DNA from: Pseudonocardiales bacterium
GTDB lineage: Bacteria; Actinomycetota; Actinomycetes; Mycobacteriales; Pseudonocardiaceae
Direction: 5' to 3'
DNA length: 7,320 nt
NCBI GenBank assembly: GCA_013695005.1
Contig: JACDBJ010000290.1
Coordinates: forward strand, 1-7,320
Position 1 is the stretch's first letter, and each line of letters begins with the position of its first letter. Position numbers and translations under genes: made by a program. Below the pieces are notes generated by a model that did not search any database, had not been told where the DNA came from, and saw only the letters and a list, made by a program, of their open reading frames with translations. This document shows positions 1-4,346 of this stretch, piece after piece.

Positions 1-228
1 CTCCTGTTCTCGCCCTCTCAGGCTCAGTGATTCAGCACTCAGACTGACTCACCGAAGGTTGACACAGAGGGGCGCTGCCGCGAGCTTGAGACGCCTGGTT
101 GAGCGTGCCACTGGGCCCATCGGGCAGGAGGTCGGCGATGCCGCGTGGCAAGTGAGCAGGTCGAGGTTGGCTTCACCCTCACTACCGCCGGCATCGACTG
201 CGTTGCAAGGAGCCCTTGTTATCGGAGC
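1..228. other. Left-edge region with no recognised gene
   Basis: I see no open frame here with actinobacterial codon character and no familiar protein motif in either direction; frames are short and broken by stops. The stretch is noticeably less G/C-skewed than the right half of the window. A TTGACA hexamer at 59-64 has no matching -10 box at normal spacing. The region may be the 3' end or debris of something to the left, but that cannot be shown from this window. Confidence 0.5.
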
Positions 229-738
229 CTAGGTATGAGTCTGCCTCGTTGGGTGAGTTGATCGAGGACTCGGGTGAGACGAGGCCGGGAGAGGGAAGGG
301 GTGCTCGTCGACGACGCGTTTCATCACAATGGTCGAAGTGAGCCGTTGCACACCGGGCAGCGTGGCGAGCTTCTCGTCCCGAAGCCGTTGATAGGCAGCG
401 ATGTCAGCGGTAGCGACCCGGACGAGGTAGTCGGGGTCTCCGAAGAGCCGTTCTGCATGACGCACCTCCGGGACTGTCGCCAGGCTGCTCTCGAATTCTG
501 CGATCGTTGCTGCGTCCTCGCGATCCATCGTCACGGCCACCAAGACCTCGAAGCCGAGACCGATAGCGGCGGGATCGATGACGGCCCGATACCCGCGGAT
601 GACACCGGTCCGTTCCAGCTCGCGCAACCGTCGGTGGCACGGCGCCACGCTGAGTCCGACCCGCTGTGCCAGCTCGGTCACGGTAAGCCGCCCCTCCGCC
701 TCGAGAAGAGCAAGAATCTTTCGATCAACCGCATCCAC
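229..738 (-). CDS. Lrp/AsnC family transcriptional regulator
   Basis: A 169-residue DNA-binding regulator of the Lrp/AsnC (feast/famine) family, which usually senses an amino acid or related metabolite through its C-terminal domain. The N-terminus opens with the family hallmark VDAVDRKILALLEAEGRL, followed by the helix-turn-helix (TVTELAQRVGLSVAPCHRRLRELE, about residues 19-42). The wing and linker are GVIRGYRAVIDPAAIGLGFEVLV, and the RAM/ligand domain includes VPEVRHAERLFGDPDYLVRV and ends near KRVVDEHPFPL. The frame is open upstream to 930, but homology begins exactly at the GTG at 738, and a TAGGAT box lies 7 nt before it, fitting a leaderless mRNA. The last 20 or so residues (rich in S, H, T, P, R) extend beyond the usual end of the family and look unstructured. 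It is divergent from the PQ-loop membrane protein at 864, which is its most likely target. Confidence 0.9.
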   Translation of the reverse strand: MDAVDRKILALLEAEGRLTVTELAQRVGLSVAPCHRRLRELERTGVIRGYRAVIDPAAIGLGFEVLVAVTMDREDAATIAEFESSLATVPEVRHAERLFGDPDYLVRVATADIAAYQRLRDEKLATLPGVQRLTSTIVMKRVVDEHPFPLPASSHPSPRSTHPTRQTHT

Positions 739-745
739 AGCAAGT

Positions 746-751
746 ATCCTA
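746..751 (-). promoter_or_regulatory. Putative -10 box for the Lrp/AsnC gene, leaderless arrangement
   Basis: Read on the minus strand, the hexamer is TAGGAT and is followed by exactly 7 nt and then the GTG start at 738. This matches the actinobacterial TAnnnT -10 with transcription starting at the start codon. No convincing -35 is visible. Confidence 0.45.
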
Positions 752-807
752 GCCAGGATTGCCGCTGCATAAGCACAAGTAGCAAAGTCTTCTCGATCAT
801 TTCCGCA

Positions 808-813
808 TAACAT
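808..813 (+). promoter_or_regulatory. Putative -10 box for the PQ-loop membrane protein gene
   Basis: TAACAT fits TAnnnT and lies in an AT-richer patch (about 770-815) between the divergent genes. It would give a leader of roughly 45 nt before the ATG at 864. No good -35 is seen and no clean Lrp-type palindrome stands out, so this is a weak call. Confidence 0.3.
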
Positions 814-863
814 TGCCCAGCGAGGGTTGCTCGATTCGAGCTCGAGGCGGACGGCAAGCACGC

Positions 864-1457
864 ATGGGACAACTGCTGGACTACCTCCCGATCGCCGCAG
901 CGGTGTTCGGGATCCCCCAGTACCTGCCACAGATCATCAAGTTGAAGGTCACGCACAACACCGCAGGTGTTTCGTGGTCGTGGGCGACGCTCACCAGTCT
1001 CAACAACGCCGCCTGGCTTGCGTACTTCATACTGTCCGAGTACTGGACGGCGATCGTGCCGTCCTCCGCTGCAGCGCTTCTCGCAGGCACGCTCGCAACG
1101 ATGCTGGCCATGCGCGGTCGGGCCACGTCGCGGGCTGCGGCGCTGGTCAGTGCCTGGGCCGCGCTCCTCGTCGCCGGATACGCGGTCGCCGGTCACACCG
1201 GGCTGGGAAACCTCCTCACCATGGCCTCCATCATTCAAGTCGCGCCTTCGATCTGGACTGCCTACCGAACAGAACGCCCCACCGGTGTCTCACGCGGAAC
1301 CTGGATGCTCATCTTCGGTGAGCTCTCCTGCTGGACGATCTATGGCCTCTACAGATCTGATCCACGCTTGATCACTCTTGGCATCACCGGAGTGACCGCG
1401 AGCGTTCTCATGCTCGCCCGAATTCGGCGAACAACCACACAAGCATCCCGACTGTGA
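864..1457 (+). CDS. Two-repeat, seven-helix PQ-loop (SWEET/MtN3-like) membrane protein
   Basis: A 197-residue integral membrane protein built from two PQ-loop repeats. Repeat 1 (about residues 8-83) carries YLPQIIKLKVTHNTAGVS with the Pro22-Gln23 pair, then a second helix with NNAAW. Repeat 2 (about 114-186) carries VAPSIWTAYRTERPTGVS, where Pro-Gln has become Pro128-Ser129, followed by ELSCWTIYGLY. Predicted helices lie near 5-25, 38-57, 60-83, 89-109, 112-133, 145-162 and 167-185, a 3+1+3 layout like eukaryotic SWEET sugar carriers rather than the single-repeat bacterial SemiSWEETs. The ATG at 864 is chosen because the hydrophobic repeat starts straight after it; the frame is open from a TTG at 813, but that adds only a polar stretch. 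The ribosome-binding site is weak. Divergence from an Lrp/AsnC gene suggests a small metabolite or amino-acid-related substrate; sugar transport is equally possible. Family call is firm, substrate unknown. Confidence 0.82.
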   Translation: MGQLLDYLPIAAAVFGIPQYLPQIIKLKVTHNTAGVSWSWATLTSLNNAAWLAYFILSEYWTAIVPSSAAALLAGTLATMLAMRGRATSRAAALVSAWAALLVAGYAVAGHTGLGNLLTMASIIQVAPSIWTAYRTERPTGVSRGTWMLIFGELSCWTIYGLYRSDPRLITLGITGVTASVLMLARIRRTTTQASRL

Positions 1458-1530
1458 GCGCTCGCGGCCCACGACCTTGAATCCGAAGGCCCATGCGCCC
1501 AGGTCGCGGTCTGATGCCACTGATCGTGAC

Positions 1531-1577
1531 CGACTTAAAATCTGTCTAGTGTGCGTTCGAGTCGCGCCGGGGGCACC
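1531..1577 (+). other. 3' tRNA-like remnant (TAA anticodon), possible attachment-site scar
   Basis: The stretch reads like the 3' portion of a tRNA gene. It has an anticodon-type loop CTTAAAA at 1534-1540 (anticodon TAA, leucine, at 1536-1538). A T-arm follows with a 5-bp stem, GTGCG (1551-1555) pairing with CGCGC (1563-1567) around the canonical loop TTCGAGT (1556-1562). Next come a 7-nt acceptor half CGGGGGC, discriminator A1575 and CC. No matching 5' acceptor half (GCCCCCG) or D-arm occurs upstream, and the long variable arm expected in tRNA-Leu is absent, so it cannot be a working tRNA. Such 3' tRNA fragments are commonly left where an integrating element used a tRNA gene, or they are decayed duplicates. 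It lies in the gap between the convergent PQ-loop gene and vapC. Confidence 0.5.
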
Positions 1578-1608
1578 CACCGCGACCCGTTACAAGGGAG
1601 CACCCGGG

Positions 1609-1992
1609 CTAGCTTCGGACGTCGAGGCTGAGGCCTGCAGCGGACCTGGCGAGGCGCTCGTCGAAGGTGGCGACAGCGGCGCCGGCGGTTTCTGCGGCGA
1701 GCAGGACACAGCAGTCCGGAAGCCGTAGCCGGGTGGAGGCTCGCAACGTGGCGAGTCGGGTCGGGGCGTCATCCGCGAGCGGGATCGTCATGACATCTAG
1801 ATCGTGGAGCGCCGACTGCACGGTGCCGAGCTTGTCGGCGCGCGCCGGGCCTACGAGCACCTCGGCCAAGGTCAGCGGGCTCGCGCCGAGTGGCTCGTCC
1901 GCGGTGTCGAGCAGCAGCTGCGTCGCGCGGTCGTGGTGGCGGTCGGTCGACGCGAGGTGCGCGATCAGCACGCTCGCGTCCAGCACGATCAC
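1609..1992 (-). CDS. vapC: PIN-domain toxin (VapC-type ribonuclease)
   Basis: A 127-residue single-domain PIN protein, the normal length for VapC toxins, which cleave RNA (often tRNA or rRNA) with Mg2+ or Mn2+. All four acidic positions of the PIN active site can be placed: Asp5 in MIVLDASVLIA, Glu44 in SPLTLAEVLVG, Asp93 in RLRLPDCCVLLAAE and Asp111 in VATFDERLAR, so the toxin appears intact. The start is a GTG at 1992 whose first bases overlap the stop of the upstream antitoxin gene (GTGA), with a good ribosome-binding site GAGGA on the minus strand (2002-2006) 9 nt upstream. The overlap implies translational coupling, so toxin is made only along with antitoxin. It shares the promoter and operator in front of the antitoxin gene. 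Confidence 0.9.
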   Translation of the reverse strand: MIVLDASVLIAHLASTDRHHDRATQLLLDTADEPLGASPLTLAEVLVGPARADKLGTVQSALHDLDVMTIPLADDAPTRLATLRASTRLRLPDCCVLLAAETAGAAVATFDERLARSAAGLSLDVRS

Positions 1993-2258
1993 GCCGGCCA
2001 GTCCTCGCGCAGCTGCTCGAGGTAGCTGTCCTCGTAGGTTCCGGTGAGTGCACCGCTCGTACGGCGGATCGCAGCCCGCCGGGCGTCATGCCGCTCGGCG
2101 GCTTGGTCGAGCAGCGCCTGGTGACCTACTTCGACGAGGTGCTGCAGCAGCTTGGCGCGACTGTGCCGGTCCTCGGGCCACCGCCGAGCGGCGTCGTCAA
2201 GAGCCTTCGCGACCTGATCCGTCTCGGTGACCAGGTGCCGTGGCCGGGTGGTCGGCAT
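1989..2258 (-). CDS. vapB: VapB-type antitoxin, ribbon-helix-helix
   Basis: An 89-residue protein directly upstream of and overlapping the PIN toxin gene. The N-terminal part (PRHLVTETDQVAKALDDAAR, then SRAKLLQHLVEVGHQAL) has the strand-helix-helix pattern of a ribbon-helix-helix DNA-binding antitoxin. The charged C-terminal tail with GTYEDSYLEQLREDWPA is the type of segment that wraps the toxin and blocks its active site. The ATG at 2258 is preferred over the in-frame GTG at 2273 because the latter lies inside the inverted repeat and has no ribosome-binding site, while a TACACT box sits 5 nt before the ATG. The protein is expected to repress its own operon by binding the perfect inverted repeat immediately upstream, with VapC as co-repressor. 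The family call rests on position plus fold pattern; the exact antitoxin subfamily is less certain. Confidence 0.82.
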   Translation of the reverse strand: MPTTRPRHLVTETDQVAKALDDAARRWPEDRHSRAKLLQHLVEVGHQALLDQAAERHDARRAAIRRTSGALTGTYEDSYLEQLREDWPA

Positions 2259-2260
2259 GC

Positions 2261-2297
2261 GACAGTGTATCACCTGACAGCTAGGTGATACACTGTC
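2261..2297 (-). promoter_or_regulatory. vapBC operator: perfect 15-bp inverted repeat over the promoter
   Basis: The left arm at 2261-2275 (GACAGTGTATCACCT) and the right arm at 2283-2297 (AGGTGATACACTGTC) are exact reverse complements, separated by 7 nt (2276-2282). The repeat ends 2 bp before the antitoxin ATG. On the minus strand it contains TACACT (2264-2269), a fair -10 box, so bound VapBC complex would cover the promoter. The length and symmetry suit two ribbon-helix-helix dimers held by one VapBC assembly. A transcription-terminator role for csbD is possible but less likely because no T-run follows. Confidence 0.8.
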
Positions 2298-2306
2298 GTG
2301 CGCCGG

Positions 2307-2513
2307 TCAGGGGTAGTCGCGGCGGTTCCGGCGACTCCCGCGCCCCAGGAATGCGTCCTTGACCCGCTCACCGGTCTGCTTGAGGTTGCCCTTCACCTCA
2401 TCTGCCGTACCTCTGGCCTGGAGGCCCCGGTCGCCGGTGACCTCGCCGGTGTTGCGCTTGATCCGCCCGCGCATCTCCTGAGTCTTGTTCCTGACCTTCT
2501 TCGCGAAACTCAC
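2307..2513 (-). CDS. CsbD-like (UPF0337) general-stress protein
   Basis: A 68-residue, highly charged hydrophilic protein with the CsbD family pattern: FAKKVRNKTQEMRGRIKRN, then GEVTGDRGLQARGTADEVKG, then NLKQTGERVKDAF. Members accumulate under sigma-B-type stress control and near stationary phase in many bacteria; the molecular role is unknown. The GTG at 2513 is chosen over a TTG at 2525 because it has GGGG on the minus strand (2520-2523) 6 nt upstream and gives the usual family length. A GGGTAC hexamer on the minus strand (2549-2554) is reminiscent of the -10 element used by stress sigma factors, but I see no matching -35. The gene lies between the SDR gene and vapBC on the same strand, with the vapBC operator starting only 9 nt past its stop. 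Confidence 0.85.
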   Translation of the reverse strand: MSFAKKVRNKTQEMRGRIKRNTGEVTGDRGLQARGTADEVKGNLKQTGERVKDAFLGRGSRRNRRDYP

Positions 2514-2588
2514 AGTTGGCCCCAATCGTCCGTCGTCTTGGTCGACGGGTACCCCAATGCGGACTGTGCCAATCGCGCTGGTCAGCCG

Positions 2589-3434
2589 TCAGGTCATGTC
2601 GTCGTGGTCGACGAGGGCGAGGCTGCGACGCCACAGTTCGGCGCGGGCGTGAGGGTCGTAGGCCTGCGGGTCTGCCTTGGCATCTCTGGTTCGGTCGAAG
2701 AAGCGACCGGTGGTCTGCTCGAGGGTTGGGTCGACGGCAAGGCGGCGGGTGGCCTCCACTCCGACTTCGAGGCTGTCCACCGACCTTCCCACCTCGCGCA
2801 TCTCCATCTTCGTCGGCATGTAAGTCGCCGGATGCAGGCTGTTTACGGTGACCTCGGTCGCCGGCATGCGACCGGCCAGCTCGAAGCCGGACATGATCTG
2901 CGCGAGCTTGCTCTGGGAGTAGGCCCGTGAGCCGCTGTAGCTGCGTTCGAGCATCAGGTCGTCGAAGGCCAGCGGGTGCTGGCCGAGGGATGCGACGTTC
3001 ACAATGCGGGCCGGCGCCGATGTACGGAGCAGCGGCAACAGCTCCAGCGTGAGCAGGAACCCGGCGAGGTAGTTCACCGCAAACCGCAGCTCGAACCCGT
3101 CGGCGCTCACGCGGCGAGTGCGGCCGTCCGGCTCACCCGAACCGATGCCGGCGTTGCTGACCAACACGTCGAGGCGGTCCGTCGCGTCGCGAACCTCGGT
3201 GGCAAGGCGGCGCACCTGAGCCAGCTCGGCGAGGTCAGCGACCACGGTGCCGGGCCGTCTCGCGGGATGCCTAGCGGCGATCTCATCGGCGGTGCGCTCA
3301 AGCCGGTCCGGGTCCCGTCCATGCAAGATCAGGGCCGCGCCGTCGGCGGCGAGACGGTCTGCAAGCGCGCGTCCGAGGCCGTCGGTGGCGCCGGTGATCA
3401 AGATCGTCGGCCCGGTGGTCCCGAGTGGCTCCAC
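2589..3434 (-). CDS. Short-chain dehydrogenase/reductase (SDR)
   Basis: A 281-residue classical-type NAD(P)-dependent oxidoreductase. The Rossmann glycine motif TGATDGLG is at 14-21. Arg40 in LHGRDPDRLE just after the second strand favours NADP(H). ADL is at 66-68 and SNAG at 93-96. The catalytic tetrad is complete: Asn121 (AVNYLAGF), Ser149 (VNVASLGQ), Tyr172 and Lys176 (AYSQSK). The C-terminal part, with SLHPATYMPTKM and FFDRTRDAKADPQAYD, resembles the retinol-dehydrogenase-like group of actinobacterial SDRs; the substrate cannot be assigned. The GTG at 3434 places the glycine motif at the usual distance from the N-terminus, and a TACCGT box exactly 7 nt upstream suggests a leaderless transcript. 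It is divergent from the GntR gene with 75 bp between, so it might be co-controlled, but no GntR-type palindrome is visible there. Confidence 0.9.
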   Translation of the reverse strand: MEPLGTTGPTILITGATDGLGRALADRLAADGAALILHGRDPDRLERTADEIAARHPARRPGTVVADLAELAQVRRLATEVRDATDRLDVLVSNAGIGSGEPDGRTRRVSADGFELRFAVNYLAGFLLTLELLPLLRTSAPARIVNVASLGQHPLAFDDLMLERSYSGSRAYSQSKLAQIMSGFELAGRMPATEVTVNSLHPATYMPTKMEMREVGRSVDSLEVGVEATRRLAVDPTLEQTTGRFFDRTRDAKADPQAYDPHARAELWRRSLALVDHDDMT

Positions 3435-3441
3435 GTGGTCG

Positions 3442-3447
3442 ACGGTA
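3442..3447 (-). promoter_or_regulatory. Putative -10 box for the SDR gene, leaderless arrangement
   Basis: The minus strand reads TACCGT, then 7 nt, then the GTG at 3434. The spacing equals that seen before the Lrp and dehydrogenase genes in this window. No -35 is recognised. Confidence 0.4.
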
Positions 3448-3494
3448 CGCAGGCCGCACTACCCTGGCCTGACGGGCAGCGAGGCCTCCGAGTC

Positions 3495-3499
3495 GGGAG
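3495..3499 (+). promoter_or_regulatory. Ribosome-binding site deciding the GntR start
   Basis: GGGAG lies 10 nt before the GTG at 3510. The reading frame is open far upstream (to 2976), but that extension is antisense to the SDR gene and has no GntR homology, so this site and the onset of homology fix the start. Confidence 0.6.
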
Positions 3500-3509
3500 C
3501 ACATCCGCG

Positions 3510-4310
3510 GTGACCAGGAATCTTCTCGACCGCATCCCGGCGGTCGTGCGGCGGCAGGGCAGCCCCGCGCACGCGCAGATCGAGCAGTGGCTGGTGGACT
3601 CGATTGCCAACGGCGAGCTCAGCGCCGGTGACCGGTTGCCCAGCGAGCGCGAGCTCTCCGCTGCCCTCGGGGTCAGTCGGATGACGCTGCGCCACGCGCT
3701 CGGTGGGTTGGAACGCCGGGGCGTGCTGATCCGGCTGCCGGGCCGCGCCGGCGGGGCGTTCGTCGCCGAACCGAAGATCGACTGCGACCTCACCGGCCTC
3801 GCCGGGTTCACCGAGCAGATGCGGCGCGCGCACCTGCAGGCCGGGGCCAACGTGCTGCGCGCGCAGACCGTCGAGGCCACCCCCACGGTTGCCGCCTCGT
3901 TGCGGATCCCTGCCGGCTCGCCGGTGCACGAGATCGTCCGGGTGCGCTCGGCCGACCGGGTCGCGCTCGCCCTGGAGCGCTCTTTCTTCCCCACCGAGCA
4001 CTTCCCCGACCTGCTCGAACACCGGTTGACCGGGTCGCTGTACCGGCTGCTGGAGAAGCACTACGTCCACCAGCCGCACACCGCGACGGAGTTCCTGGAG
4101 CCCGTCACGGCCACCGCGGAGGACGCCGCCGCGCTGGAGATCGAGCCCGGCACGCCGCTGATGCGGGTCGAGCGCACCGCGCACTCCGTCGCGGGGATGC
4201 CGGTGGAGTTCGCCCACGACCTGTACCGGGCCGACCGGGTGCGCCTCATGATCCGCACCGAGGTGAACGCCGACACGACCCCGTCGCTGCAGGCCGTCCC
4301 CCCGGCTTGA
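3510..4310 (+). CDS. GntR family regulator, HutC/UTRA subfamily
   Basis: A 266-residue ligand-responsive DNA-binding protein. The N-terminal winged helix-turn-helix spans about residues 16-86, with PAHAQIEQWLVDSIANGEL, then GDRLPSERELSAALGVSRMT (the recognition region) and the wing GVLIRLPGRAGGAFVA. The C-terminal UTRA ligand domain (about 95-250) shows the family sequence landmarks LALERSFFPTEHFPDLLE, GSLYRLLEKHY, EFLEPVTATAEDAAALEI, LMRVERTAHSVAGMPVEFAH and DLYRADRVRL. Length is normal for HutC-type members, which usually repress catabolic or transport genes until an inducer binds. The gene is convergent with the dehydrogenase gene (stops 36 bp apart). Two GTCTAGAC-core palindromes in the dehydrogenase/kinase promoter region are the expected operator type, so this protein is the natural candidate to control that divergent pair. 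No such palindrome lies in front of its own gene. Confidence 0.92.
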   Translation: MTRNLLDRIPAVVRRQGSPAHAQIEQWLVDSIANGELSAGDRLPSERELSAALGVSRMTLRHALGGLERRGVLIRLPGRAGGAFVAEPKIDCDLTGLAGFTEQMRRAHLQAGANVLRAQTVEATPTVAASLRIPAGSPVHEIVRVRSADRVALALERSFFPTEHFPDLLEHRLTGSLYRLLEKHYVHQPHTATEFLEPVTATAEDAAALEIEPGTPLMRVERTAHSVAGMPVEFAHDLYRADRVRLMIRTEVNADTTPSLQAVPPA

Positions 4311-4346
4311 GACCCAGACCGAGATCAACGTCCCGTACGGGCAGCT
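4311..4346. other. Short convergent gap between gntR and dehydrogenase stops
   Basis: A 36-bp gap. It holds the palindrome CCCGTACGGG (4332-4341), too short and loop-poor for a confident terminator and without a T-run on either strand. A further weak hairpin, CCCGAA (4353-4358) with TTCGGG (4370-4375), lies inside the dehydrogenase 3' end. Either might help stop convergent transcripts, but I do not call a terminator. Confidence 0.35.

Noticed and set aside
59..64. Perfect -35 hexamer TTGACA near the left edge
   Set aside because: No TAnnnT hexamer occurs 16-18 bp downstream and no gene follows on the plus strand.
274..810. A 178-codon plus-strand frame opposite the Lrp gene
   Set aside because: The opposite strand has an unmistakable Lrp/AsnC protein; this frame has no motif of its own.
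1290..1580. A 96-codon minus-strand frame beginning GAPGATRTHTRQILSR
   Set aside because: This is the antisense translation of the tRNA-like remnant running into the PQ-loop gene; similar peptides are common false annotations next to tRNA 3' ends.
1793..1804. ATCTAGAT-like palindrome inside vapC as a further GntR site
   Set aside because: The core differs from GTCTAGAC and it lies within coding sequence with no promoter nearby.
2298..2930. A 210-codon plus-strand frame starting in the vapBC operator region
   Set aside because: It is antisense to csbD and the SDR gene, both clearly supported families, and shows no recognisable motif.
2976..3509. In-frame N-terminal extension of the GntR frame
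   Set aside because: It lies antisense to the SDR gene, has no family similarity, and a ribosome-binding site plus the onset of the winged-helix domain place the start at 3510.
3459..4328. A 289-codon minus-strand frame opposite gntR
   Set aside because: It is an arginine/glycine-rich shadow of a well-supported gene, with no domain.
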